In this document: positions 25,152 through 33,503 of the stretch, piece by piece
How the letters are laid out: the number at the start of each line of letters is the position of its first letter
Numbering within the stretch: position 1 is the stretch's first letter
Assembly (NCBI GenBank): GCA_964389525.1
Contig: CAYMEX010000013.1
Coordinates: 16,663-80,662, forward strand
Source: JAFLTL01 sp964389525
GTDB lineage: Bacteria; Bacteroidota; Bacteroidia; Bacteroidales; Muribaculaceae
Direction: 5' to 3'
DNA length: 64,000 nucleotides
Translations under genes and position numbers: made by a program
Notes under the pieces: model-generated
The model's database searches: none
The model's input: the letters and a program-made list of their open reading frames with translations, nothing else
Told to the model about the DNA's origin: nothing

Positions 25152-26285
25152 ATGTGGTCGAGCCGTCCATATACATTTGATCGTGTCGTGCGCATCGTCT
25201 TCAGTCTGGCTGTTCTCGCCGGGCTGATATGGCTTATGGACGTGCTGCGACACGTGCTTCTGCCGTTTGCCGTGGCCGCACTTATAGCCTACATGATGGA
25301 GCCGTGGGTGCGCTACAACCAAAGGAAAATGCACCTGAAATCGCGCTGTGTAGCCGTGTTGATCACATGCGGCGAGATCATCGTCGTTTTCGCCATAATG
25401 TGTCTGATTTTCATACCTCTTGTCGAGAACGAGTGCGCACAGCTATCCGACATGCTCGGCAAATACGCCCGCAACGGCCACCCGGGCATAGGACATTTCC
25501 CCGAGACAATACACCGCTTTGTGAGCACACGGCTCGACATAGACACGATAGCCTCGAAACTCGACAACGTCAACACCATGAGCGCGCTACGTGGCATGTG
25601 GGATGCGCTCTCGTCGGGACTCAACGAAATCCTCGCACTACTCGGATGGGTAATAGCGATAGTCTATGTGTTCTTCATATCGCTCGACCTGAACAAATAC
25701 CGCAGCGATTTCTACCGTTATATGCCGCGCCGATGGCTCCCCGCCGCCAAGTCGGTGGCGCACGATGTGAGCTGGACGATGAACCGCTACTTCCGTAATC
25801 AGGCACTGATATCGCTCATAACCGGACTGTGCTATGTCGTGGGATTCTCGATCGTGGGCATACCTATGGCCGTTGCGATCGGACTGATCAACTGCGTGCT
25901 GTTCATGGTGCCCTATCTCGTCTACGTCTCGGTCGTACCTGTCACAGTCATGTGCATCTTCCACGCCATCGACACAGGTGTCGATTTCTGGACGATATGG
26001 CTGGAATGCGTCGCGGTCTACGCGGCTGTCGAGGCATTCTCCGATCTGTTTCTCACACCGCGCATCATGGGCAAGGCCATGGGGCTTAATCCGGCCGTGA
26101 TACTGCTCGCGCTCTCGGTGTGGGGCACGCTGCTCGGCGTTCTCGGCATGGTCATAGCCCTTCCGGCCACTACCATTATGATAAAGTGGCTGAAAATGTG
26201 GCTTGTGTCGATCGACAGAGCACAGCAGTCCGAGGCCGTCACATCACGAAGCGGCGTAGCGGACGGCACCGCATCATCAGGCTGA
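25152..26285 (+). CDS. AI-2E family (PerM-type) permease, copy 1
   Basis: 377 residues, about seven to eight membrane helices: two at the N-terminus (AVLAGLIWLMDVLRHVLLPFAVAALIAYMMEP), one near 75-95, a periplasmic or cytoplasmic region (about 100-155), then a block from 165 to 345 ending with MGLNPAVILLALSVWGTLLGVLGMVIALPATTIMI, the family's best-conserved segment. These proteins were named from the AI-2 exporter TqsA, but many members are sodium/proton antiporters; the substrate is unknown. A paralogue lies at 31,193. The last 47 bases overlap the 3' end of the convergent acyltransferase gene. Confidence 0.85.
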   Translation: MWSSRPYTFDRVVRIVFSLAVLAGLIWLMDVLRHVLLPFAVAALIAYMMEPWVRYNQRKMHLKSRCVAVLITCGEIIVVFAIMCLIFIPLVENECAQLSDMLGKYARNGHPGIGHFPETIHRFVSTRLDIDTIASKLDNVNTMSALRGMWDALSSGLNEILALLGWVIAIVYVFFISLDLNKYRSDFYRYMPRRWLPAAKSVAHDVSWTMNRYFRNQALISLITGLCYVVGFSIVGIPMAVAIGLINCVLFMVPYLVYVSVVPVTVMCIFHAIDTGVDFWTIWLECVAVYAAVEAFSDLFLTPRIMGKAMGLNPAVILLALSVWGTLLGVLGMVIALPATTIMIKWLKMWLVSIDRAQQSEAVTSRSGVADGTASSG

Positions 26286-27384
26286 CGATGCCGAAGCTGA
26301 TGGCGGTCGAACATGCGGCGTTCAGCGTGAGGCGCATCCATGCCGGAAGCCTGGTGGCGTACATCACCTCATAGCCCCACTGCACGATCGAGAAATGGCA
26401 CAGATAGACGCCGAACGACATAATGGCCAGACGCGTCACCAGCGGCGACACTTTCACCTGCGAACGCTCGACCCAGAGAAAAACGGGCAGAGTCATCATA
26501 AACACGTTTATGCCGCAGAACGACCAGAACAGCTCAATCAGAGCCCAGTTGCCCGAGGGCATCATCGAGATATAGCCGATGGTTGTGGCGGCAAATCCGA
26601 TGACAAACATCGGCACCGTGACGGCGGCAAGGCGCGCCGCGCTGCAACGCACCGGGTTGCGCATGAGGTAGTGGGCAAGTATCATGTAGCCCATGAACCC
26701 CGACAGGTAGTAGAATGATCCAAAACTGTTCCAGCTGCACACGCCCCATATGCCCCAGTTGTCGTAATTGCCCTGATAGCCGAGCGCGGGAGCGAAATAC
26801 TGTATGTAGGGCACGAGCAGACTCGCTCCCCAGAGCCACAGCACAGTGCGGATGTCGCGGTCTGACGCCGTCTCGAGCCACCGGCTCACGATAGGCATGA
26901 CAAGATAGATGCCGAGCAGCATGTAGAGATACCAGAGCGGCACGGTATCGTAGTTGAAGTTGAAGATCCAGGTGTAGAGATGGTTCACCAGATTGTCGAC
27001 GTCAAACGGCCCCACGAGCGACACATTGGCCGGATTGGTCCACACGTAGTTGTAGGCCAGAAAATTGGCGACCGGCAACACCAGCGACCAGAAAGCCAGC
27101 GGCCACAGAAGGCGGCCGATGCGCTTGCGGTAGAACCCGGTGAGTGTGGTGTCGCGCCTCACTGGCAGAAGAAGCACGCCGGTCATCATGGCGAAAAGCG
27201 GCACGCACGGTCTCACAAGGCTTCCGACGACAGCACCGAGTGTGAAGCCGGCATCGTCGATGCCATAAAGAGCGGTGAAGTGGTCGCAGCAGTGTGATAT
27301 GACTACGAGCACGATAGCAAGCACGCGCAGCGCGTCGATCCAGCCTATTGTCTCGCGTTGGCGGAGTGTGTCGGTGTGGCTCAT
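26239..27384 (-). CDS. Acyltransferase 3 (OafA/WecH-type) membrane protein
   Basis: 381 residues with about ten membrane helices. The start TIGWIDALRVLAIVLVVISHCCDH is the family opening with the catalytic His-Cys-Cys-Asp-like end of helix 1; RPCVPLFAMMTGVLLLPV and the Arg-rich FYRKRIGRLLWPLAFW follow. Such enzymes transfer acetyl or succinyl groups to sugars, lipids or peptides on the outer face of the membrane. It starts 6 bases past the stop side of the GH78-like gene on the same strand, suggesting one operon, and converges on the permease. Confidence 0.85.
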   Translation of the reverse strand: MSHTDTLRQRETIGWIDALRVLAIVLVVISHCCDHFTALYGIDDAGFTLGAVVGSLVRPCVPLFAMMTGVLLLPVRRDTTLTGFYRKRIGRLLWPLAFWSLVLPVANFLAYNYVWTNPANVSLVGPFDVDNLVNHLYTWIFNFNYDTVPLWYLYMLLGIYLVMPIVSRWLETASDRDIRTVLWLWGASLLVPYIQYFAPALGYQGNYDNWGIWGVCSWNSFGSFYYLSGFMGYMILAHYLMRNPVRCSAARLAAVTVPMFVIGFAATTIGYISMMPSGNWALIELFWSFCGINVFMMTLPVFLWVERSQVKVSPLVTRLAIMSFGVYLCHFSIVQWGYEVMYATRLPAWMRLTLNAACSTAISFGIVSLMMRCRPLRRFVM

Positions 27385-27389
27385 CTCTT

Positions 27390-29165
27390 TTATTTTACGA
27401 CAGTTATTTCATCGGGCGCTCCGACGGTGGTTATTATTTTGCCCGACGGAGTGCGGCGGTGCTCGACCGTTATCACACCGTAGGGAGTCGGATATGTACC
27501 TTTGGCCCAGTCGAGATCACCCAGATGCGGTGTGATCCTCACCTTGCGGCATCCCGGCTCAAGCACTTCCACGCCGAGGATGTGGCGGCTCATCCATGCT
27601 GTCGGCCCGCTTGCCCAGCCGTGGCACAGACTGTGACGGTGGCCCACATAGCAGTATCCGCCGAAATCGGCATGTATGTCATCCTCTCCTTCATGCGGCA
27701 TACGCGTGATCGGCCCGGCATTCTTCGCCCAGTCGAGATCAAAATCCTCCCAGAATGTCGTTGCGCCGAGATCGAGCATGCCACCCCAGAAATCGCGGAT
27801 AATACCGATTGCCTCGTCGTGGCGTCCGGCCTTCGCAAGAGCCTCAAGCATATAGTAGCCGCCGAAAGTCGAGAAACCCTTTGTGCCGCCGACACTCACA
27901 CATTCACTGCATGCCTTCTCGGCATCCATCGTTCCGGCAAGGGCCATGAGCGAGGCGGCCTGTTTAAGACCGTTGTAGGGCATCTTCTTGCGCGAAAGGC
28001 GTTTGCGTACCTCGCGGCATTTCGCGACGCGGTCGCTGTCGCCGGCGACGTTGCTCAGACTCTCACCCGCCTGCATCGCCCAGTCGATGAGTGCGCGAAA
28101 GCCGGCTTCCACTCCCGCCTCATTGCTGCTCGAAGGCCAGTCGAGAAAACGCCAGTCCGACAGACGCTCCGTGCCGTCCTTGTCGACAAGGCTCTCGATT
28201 CGGTCGATCAGTCCGGCTATATAAGGCGCGTGACGGTCGAGAAACTCGCGGTTGCCCGATTGCATATACCAGTCATGCTGGATGATAAGATACCATAGCG
28301 AGTATGCGCTCATGCCGTTGAACCACTGCGGCAGCGGCCACTGTTCGGCGGCAAGGTCGAGAGTGCGCTCCACCGTCGGCTCACTTCCGAACACGACTGC
28401 GATCGTCGATGTTTCAGGGTGCATGTCGCCGAGCCATATCAGGCGGTCGCGCTTCACGCCGTCCCACAGATAGTCCTGCATGCACAGATGCACCGTATAT
28501 GCGCCAGTGTTCCATATCTCGGTCAGCCGCTCATCCGAACAGCTGAAACTACCTGCATACGGTATGTCGCGGTAGCGCAGCACAGCTTCGACCTCTTTCA
28601 GGTTGACGGTCACATCCTTGTCGAGCAGGTCGATGCGGGCGAAACGAAATCCCGAGTTGCCTGTCTCGATCTGGCCGTAGAAAGGCATCGTAAGCACCAT
28701 GTCGCGTATGGCATGGTCGTTGGTCGCGGTGTTAGGCTTCTCGCCGTCGGCAACCGCAACCGACTTCAGGTCGCTGCACGCCTCCGAAACCGACTCGCCG
28801 AGCCTCACGCGCATCCGCGGAGTCATCTGAGGCGAACAGGTCGATATGGTTATGCGGATGCCGCCGGTCAGCTCCTTGCCGAAATCAAACAGTATCGAAG
28901 CCGTGGCGTCGTCGGTCGACACCATGCGGCACATCCCGCTGTCAAAAATGTCCGATTGCCCTGTGCCGGGCACCAGAAGCCGCTCCGCGTCCGTCACGTT
29001 GCCCTCGGTCGACAGTATGCTTTTGGGCGTTACATATACACGGGTCATTTCATCGGCAGTCATGCGTGCCGAGTCAGCCGCAAGCGCAGGCGGCAGCGTC
29101 TGTGCCTCGCACGGATATGCGGCAGAAAGGAGCAGAGCGGTAAAAAAGGGCGCGATGTATTTCAT
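27390..29165 (-). CDS. Secreted alpha-L-rhamnosidase-like protein, GH78
   Basis: 591 residues from ATG 29165, with a signal peptide (MKYIAPFFTALLLSAAYPCEA). Residues about 24-195 are beta-rich with ATASILFDFGKELTGGIRI, as in the accessory domains of GH78. The (alpha/alpha)6 barrel begins near 205 (SCSDERLTEIWNTGAYTVHLCMQD) and has the family signature DGVKRDRLIWLGDMHPE at 235-251, which carries the general-acid Glu region. GWASGPTAWMSRHILGVEVLEPGCRKV marks the C-terminal end of the barrel. It is shorter than typical GH78 enzymes (over 800). Removal of terminal rhamnose is the best guess. Probably co-transcribed with the acyltransferase. Confidence 0.8.
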   Translation of the reverse strand: MKYIAPFFTALLLSAAYPCEAQTLPPALAADSARMTADEMTRVYVTPKSILSTEGNVTDAERLLVPGTGQSDIFDSGMCRMVSTDDATASILFDFGKELTGGIRITISTCSPQMTPRMRVRLGESVSEACSDLKSVAVADGEKPNTATNDHAIRDMVLTMPFYGQIETGNSGFRFARIDLLDKDVTVNLKEVEAVLRYRDIPYAGSFSCSDERLTEIWNTGAYTVHLCMQDYLWDGVKRDRLIWLGDMHPETSTIAVVFGSEPTVERTLDLAAEQWPLPQWFNGMSAYSLWYLIIQHDWYMQSGNREFLDRHAPYIAGLIDRIESLVDKDGTERLSDWRFLDWPSSSNEAGVEAGFRALIDWAMQAGESLSNVAGDSDRVAKCREVRKRLSRKKMPYNGLKQAASLMALAGTMDAEKACSECVSVGGTKGFSTFGGYYMLEALAKAGRHDEAIGIIRDFWGGMLDLGATTFWEDFDLDWAKNAGPITRMPHEGEDDIHADFGGYCYVGHRHSLCHGWASGPTAWMSRHILGVEVLEPGCRKVRITPHLGDLDWAKGTYPTPYGVITVEHRRTPSGKIITTVGAPDEITVVK

Positions 29166-29274
29166 GGCAGGAAATGTGGACTGTGAGTTAGGTTTGCAAC
29201 TTCCGATACAAAGATAGCAGACTAAATTCATTGAACATGCCAAAATGGCCAAAAACCATCTTCTTCAAAAAAAA

Positions 29275-29306
29275 TTTGCGCGAACCGATATTAACCATTA
29301 TATTTG
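29275..29306 (+). promoter_or_regulatory. Promoter of the CAU tRNA
   Basis: TTTG (29275-29278), 20 bases, TATATTTG (29299-29306): a full match to the Bacteroidota pattern, about 40 bases before the mature tRNA. Confidence 0.7.
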
Positions 29307-29348
29307 CACCGCAAAAGTCAGAAATCAGTCATTGACCGATTGCGACAC

Positions 29349-29422
29349 GGTCCCATAGCTCAGTTGGTTAGAGCACCTGACTCATAATCAGGGAGTCCTT
29401 GGTTCAAGCCCAAGTGGGACCA
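29349..29422 (+). tRNA. tRNA with CAU anticodon (Met elongator or Ile2)
   Basis: A 7-bp acceptor stem GGTCCCA/TGGGACC closes the cloverleaf; the D arm is AGCTCAGTTGGTTAGAGCA, the anticodon arm CCTGA-CTCATAA-TCAGG gives anticodon CAU, and the T arm holds GGTTCAAGCC. Discriminator A, CCA not encoded. Initiator tRNA is unlikely because the first pair is a normal G-C; whether it is elongator Met or lysidine-modified Ile2 cannot be decided by eye. Confidence 0.93.
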
Positions 29423-29478
29423 CACTCCAAAGTGCCGACAGCGATTATAGTCTTGCTGTCCGCACTATAAAAACAGCT

Positions 29479-29507
29479 ACGGGTTCGACTCATAGAGTCG
29501 AACCCGT
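29479..29507 (+). terminator. Hairpin after the tRNA
   Basis: A 13-bp perfect stem, ACGGGTTCGACTC with GAGTCGAACCCGT around a 3-base loop, followed by AATTTATTTAT. The tail is weak in T, so termination is likely but not certain. Confidence 0.65.
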
Positions 29508-29535
29508 AATTTATTTATCATATCTGCTTAAAAAA

Positions 29536-29570
29536 TTATCCGGGCAACGCCCGACGGCGTACCCGGATAA
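29536..29570 (-). terminator. Terminator of the MFS gene, related to hairpins in the 24-25 kb mosaic
   Basis: On the minus strand TTATCCGGGTACGCC pairs with GGCGTTGCCCGGATAA around GTCG (one bulge), followed by TTTTTT. The core CCGGGTACGCC-GTCG resembles CCGGGTACACC-GTCA at 24040-24065 and 24857-24882. Confidence 0.75.
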
Positions 29571-29607
29571 ATATTTCATGCGCCGGCCTATTATGCCGAC
29601 AGCCTTG

Positions 29608-31092
29608 TTACTCCTCTGCTGCGGCAGCCTCAGCAGCCTCAGACTCCTTTGACTGGATATTAGGAAGCTCCAGACCGTAATGATGCTTCTTGTCCATCGC
29701 AAGCAGAACGAACGCGAATATCAGGGCAAGAACACCGAACCCGGCAAATATCACCATCGGTATCGTGTAGTCGTAAGGCACAAACACGTTCGGATCCTCG
29801 ACTCCCATGGCCTTCTGCGACTCAATCTCGCCAAGAGCGGCTATCACAGCCGGATTATTGGCATTCACATTGTCGAGCACATAGCCGATGAGCATCGGCA
29901 CAAGGCAGAGACCTATGTTCTGAACCCAGAAGATAAGACAGTATGCGCTGCCGAGCACACGCTCGTCGATGATCTTGGGCACCGAAGGCCACAATGCGGC
30001 CGGGACAAGCGCAAACGAGATGCCGAGCACCACGATCGTCACATAGGCAAGCAGCTCGCTGTGAGTGGCAGGAAGCAGGAACGCGAATATAAGATGACAG
30101 CATATCAGCAGCAGCGCGCCCCATATGAGCATCGTTGCGCCACGCCCCTTGCGATCGAGGAAATTACCGAGAAACACAGTAATAACTGCGGCACCAATCG
30201 GGAACCAGCGGAATATATTGGATGCCTGCGAGGGCGATATGCCGTCGAGATTGCACTGGAGCATCTCGGCGCCATAGGCCTGGAACGGGAAAATAGCCGA
30301 GTAATAGAGCACACAGAGCAGAGCGACGATCCAGAACACTTTGCTTGAGAAAATCTTTGTGACATCGGCGAGCTTGAACTCCTCCTCGCCGGCCTCCTCG
30401 CTTCCGCCGCCGAGCTGACGGTCGAGCTTGGTGTCAAGCACACAGAACACACAATAGTTGATCAGACCGATCAGGAGGAGTATCGTGCAGAATGCCACCG
30501 GTATGACTGCCGACCCGAAGCTCTCGGCGATAAGAGGCGAAATCGAGAATATAGCGAACACGCCTATGCGAGCGAGAGCCATCTCAAGACCCATGGCAAG
30601 CGCCATCTCCTTACCCTTAAACCATTTTGCAATCGCCTTAGACACCGTTGTTCCGGCCATCTCGCAGCCGACACCGAAAATCATGAATCCGAGCGAAGCC
30701 ATTTTTGCGCTTGCAGGCATAGAAACCCACCATGAGTTCAGCCACTCCTCAAGTCCCGTACCCTTGAACCAAGTGCTGAGACCGTAAAGCTTGATACATG
30801 CGCCCACAAACATGAGCGAGGCCGATAGCACACCGGTAAAACGGACACCCATCTTGTCGAGGATAAAACCGGCGACAATCAGGAAACCACATACGTTGAT
30901 TATGTATTCCGATGCACGATACGTGCCATAGGTGGCTGAGTTCCAGCCAAACTGAGGTTCAAGAAGGCTTTTTATGGGAGCCAGAGCGTCGACAAACATG
31001 TAGGCGAAGAACATCATCGACGCGATAAGCGCCAATGCCGTCCAGCGGGCCCATGCCTTGTCATTAAGATACAATTGCAATTGCTTAGTCAT
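29608..31092 (-). CDS. MFS transporter
   Basis: 494 residues with twelve membrane helices in two sets of six. The first half has WTALALIASMMFFAYMFVDALAPI and SEYIINVCGFLIVAGFILDKMGVRFTG, the motif-A-like loop between helices 2 and 3; the second half begins with VTKIFSSKVFWIVALLCVLYYSAIFPFQAYG and has GNFLDRKGRGATMLIWG as its motif-A copy. The tail ends in an Ala/Glu-rich stretch (SKESEAAEAAAAEE). Inner-membrane importer or exporter of an unknown small solute, in the style of the Bacteroidota 'LacY-like' uncharacterised MFS group. A related-to-mosaic terminator follows; an AI-2E permease is divergent. Confidence 0.85.
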   Translation of the reverse strand: MTKQLQLYLNDKAWARWTALALIASMMFFAYMFVDALAPIKSLLEPQFGWNSATYGTYRASEYIINVCGFLIVAGFILDKMGVRFTGVLSASLMFVGACIKLYGLSTWFKGTGLEEWLNSWWVSMPASAKMASLGFMIFGVGCEMAGTTVSKAIAKWFKGKEMALAMGLEMALARIGVFAIFSISPLIAESFGSAVIPVAFCTILLLIGLINYCVFCVLDTKLDRQLGGGSEEAGEEEFKLADVTKIFSSKVFWIVALLCVLYYSAIFPFQAYGAEMLQCNLDGISPSQASNIFRWFPIGAAVITVFLGNFLDRKGRGATMLIWGALLLICCHLIFAFLLPATHSELLAYVTIVVLGISFALVPAALWPSVPKIIDERVLGSAYCLIFWVQNIGLCLVPMLIGYVLDNVNANNPAVIAALGEIESQKAMGVEDPNVFVPYDYTIPMVIFAGFGVLALIFAFVLLAMDKKHHYGLELPNIQSKESEAAEAAAAEE

Positions 31093-31113
31093 ATGTGATA
31101 ATATTTGTTTCGA

Positions 31114-31145
31114 TTGCTTTAGATCACAAAACTAACCAATAATTT
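31114..31145 (+). promoter_or_regulatory. Promoter of the second AI-2E-family permease
   Basis: TTGC (31114-31117), 20 bases, TAATTTTG (31138-31145); expected start about 40 bases before the ATG. The -33 element is imperfect. Confidence 0.45.
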
Positions 31146-31192
31146 TGTATTTTTATGGCGTTTTTGGCCACGAATAAAAAAACGAAATCAAG

Positions 31193-32332
31193 ATGCCGAT
31201 TATATCGAGGCAGCCGTTCACTCTCGACAGAGTGGTCAGACTACTCCTGACCATTGGAGGATTCACGTTTGCCATATGGCTTATATACCGTCTGCGTTCT
31301 GCGCTGCTGCCGTTCGGCATCGCCTGCCTCATCGCCTACATGATGGAGCCCTTCGTCAGGTTCAACAAACAGCTTCTTCATCTGCGAAGCCGTGTCGTAC
31401 CGATTCTGGTCACACTGTTCGAGACATTTGTGTTTTTCCTGATACTCTGCTACTTCTGCATACCGTCGATTATCGAGGAGCTGCACGTCATGGCCTCGCT
31501 CCTGCAGCGATACGCCGAGTCATCGGGCGAAGTGATACCATTCCTGCCGCCCGAGATACACGACGCCCTGCACAAGAGCCTTGACATAAAGCAGCTTGCG
31601 CAGTGGCTCACCGACCAGAACCTCCAGCGCATCATCAACTACCTCCTCAAAGTGGTGACCGGCGGAGTAGGCTTTGTGTTCGAGTTTCTGAGCTGGGCCA
31701 TCATATTCCTTTATGTCGCGTTCATTCTGCTTGATTACGAAAGACTCATGAGAGGATTTCGCGACCTCATTCCGCCCAAATACCGTCCGCAGGTTCAGAA
31801 AATCTCTGGCGACATCAAAAACAGCATGAACCATTATTTCCGCGGACAGGCACTCATCGCAGCTATTGTAGCGGCGATCTACAGCATAGGCTTCCTCATA
31901 GTCGGTCTGCCGTTGGCTGTCATTATGGGCATATTCATAGGCATACTCTTCATGGTTCCATACCTTCAGTTCATATCGATCATTCCGGTAACCTTGCTAT
32001 GTGTAGTCGTGTCGATCGACTCCACTGTCGATTTCTGGACAATATGGTGGGAGTGCATTGCCGTATATGCTGTCGTGCAGATCGTAGCCGACGTGATACT
32101 CACTCCGAAGATCATGGGAAAAGCAATGGGACTTAACCCGGCGATAATACTACTCTCACTCTCCATATGGGGGTCACTGCTCGGCATACTCGGCATGCTC
32201 ATAGCCCTGCCGCTCACCACACTGATGATTTCATACTACGACACCTACATCATCAGGCCGGCAGCAGAGAGGCAAGGAGCGCAAGGTTTCGAGGGAGAGA
32301 AATTGATCGACGAAGTAACACACTCCGAATAA
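31193..32332 (+). CDS. AI-2E family (PerM-type) permease, copy 2
   Basis: 379 residues, clearly paralogous to the gene at 25,152: the same opening (PFTLDRVVRLLLTIGG), LLPFGIACLIAYMMEPFVR, the internal hydrophilic region with ADSS-like spacing (about 100-160), NSMNHYFRGQALIAAIVAAIYSIGF and the end MGLNPAIILLSLSIWGSLLGILGMLIALPLTTLMI. Six to eight membrane helices; transported solute unknown. Divergent from the MFS gene. Confidence 0.87.
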   Translation: MPIISRQPFTLDRVVRLLLTIGGFTFAIWLIYRLRSALLPFGIACLIAYMMEPFVRFNKQLLHLRSRVVPILVTLFETFVFFLILCYFCIPSIIEELHVMASLLQRYAESSGEVIPFLPPEIHDALHKSLDIKQLAQWLTDQNLQRIINYLLKVVTGGVGFVFEFLSWAIIFLYVAFILLDYERLMRGFRDLIPPKYRPQVQKISGDIKNSMNHYFRGQALIAAIVAAIYSIGFLIVGLPLAVIMGIFIGILFMVPYLQFISIIPVTLLCVVVSIDSTVDFWTIWWECIAVYAVVQIVADVILTPKIMGKAMGLNPAIILLSLSIWGSLLGILGMLIALPLTTLMISYYDTYIIRPAAERQGAQGFEGEKLIDEVTHSE

Positions 32333-32480
32333 GCACGTTGCGCAACACTACAACCTCACATACACAACTGTAAGACATTATTAACTAATTTTACGCACAA
32401 ACTACATACCTCTTCAGAAAAAAAAGACGATATTTGTAAACACACATACAGTTAATCGAAAACTAAACAGAAAACTTAAA

Positions 32481-33410
32481 ATGAAATTTTCTCTGAAATC
32501 AATACTTGCAACTCTTGCAATCGGCCTTACAATGACCGCATGCGACTTTGGCAATAACAACCAGACTTCGACAAGCTCTGTCACATATACAGCCGAGGAC
32601 CTACTCATGCGACTTGAGGCAGGAGGCAACGTGACCGAACCCGAAGCACCGCAGCTCCAGGCCTTCCTGAAAGCCGACAACGAGGGAGCGAGGATAGCGT
32701 TCACAATTTCCAACCTGCGTCTTACAAACAACAAGATCTCGTCTCTGGCTATACCCGAGCTCAAAGTCACATACACAGAGACCGGCTTTGAGGCAAACCA
32801 GATTCTTATACCTGTTTCCGGTTCTTCAAGCATTATTGAGAACTTCAAATTCCAGATTGTAGGAAACTGGATGACACTGTCTATGACAGTCGACAACGAG
32901 AACGTAACACTTTGCTCGGCATGGGTGTGGACCGGACAGCAGCTCTATTCTGCAAACTACGAGTTCGACAGCTCGAAGAGCAGCACTAAAATCACACTCT
33001 TCGGAGGCACATCCAACATCATCAATCAGGACGCAGGCACAACCAACGAGAACAAGGACATGGAGTATGGCATAGTCTTCGACCAGAAGAACCATAAAGC
33101 CGACGTATACTCGTTCTTCACACCGTTCGACGGCGTTGAGTCTTCAGCTAAGACATACATTTTTGAGGGAATACCCTACACCCTTGAGGCAGGAGGCATC
33201 TCACTGCAGTCCGACGAAGAGATCGCCGTTAAGACCGTGACGAAATACGAGACCACTGAAGCACCCGATATCAAGCTATCATCGCTTTCTGTGTTCATCC
33301 CCTACAACGGCATGAAGTCAAACCTCCGATATATCGTTAACGAAAACGGCAACACAATCACGATCGCCTGCTCGCCCATGGAGCTTGTACAGCAGCTGAA
33401 AATGCACTGA
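32481..33410 (+). CDS. Hypothetical lipoprotein with repeated beta-rich halves
   Basis: 309 residues. The signal MKFSLKSILATLAIGLTMTAC puts the lipid on Cys21, followed by an Asn/Thr/Ser-rich linker. Two halves of similar beta-rich make-up follow (about 35-150 and 160-300), each with an LEAGG turn (MRLEAGGNVTEPE and YTLEAGGISLQS), which suggests an internal duplication of a DUF4925-like domain; this is not firm. No enzyme motif is visible. Surface location is likely because of the linker. It is monocistronic, closed by a strong terminator. Confidence 0.6.
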   Translation: MKFSLKSILATLAIGLTMTACDFGNNNQTSTSSVTYTAEDLLMRLEAGGNVTEPEAPQLQAFLKADNEGARIAFTISNLRLTNNKISSLAIPELKVTYTETGFEANQILIPVSGSSSIIENFKFQIVGNWMTLSMTVDNENVTLCSAWVWTGQQLYSANYEFDSSKSSTKITLFGGTSNIINQDAGTTNENKDMEYGIVFDQKNHKADVYSFFTPFDGVESSAKTYIFEGIPYTLEAGGISLQSDEEIAVKTVTKYETTEAPDIKLSSLSVFIPYNGMKSNLRYIVNENGNTITIACSPMELVQQLKMH

Positions 33411-33465
33411 TCTTAAGCCGCGAGCGCCGCGCATCATTACCGCGACAACTCATATTTTAAACATC

Positions 33466-33499
33466 GGCGGCGCAGAATATCTGCGCCGCCTTTCTTTTT
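33466..33499 (+). terminator. Rho-independent terminator after the lipoprotein gene
   Basis: GGCGGCGCAGA and TCTGCGCCGCC pair perfectly around a 3-base loop (33466-33490), followed by TTTCTTTTT. It sits only 14 bases before the next start, so the downstream gene would need read-through or a promoter inside this stretch. Confidence 0.8.
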
Positions 33500-33503
33500 C
33501 CTC

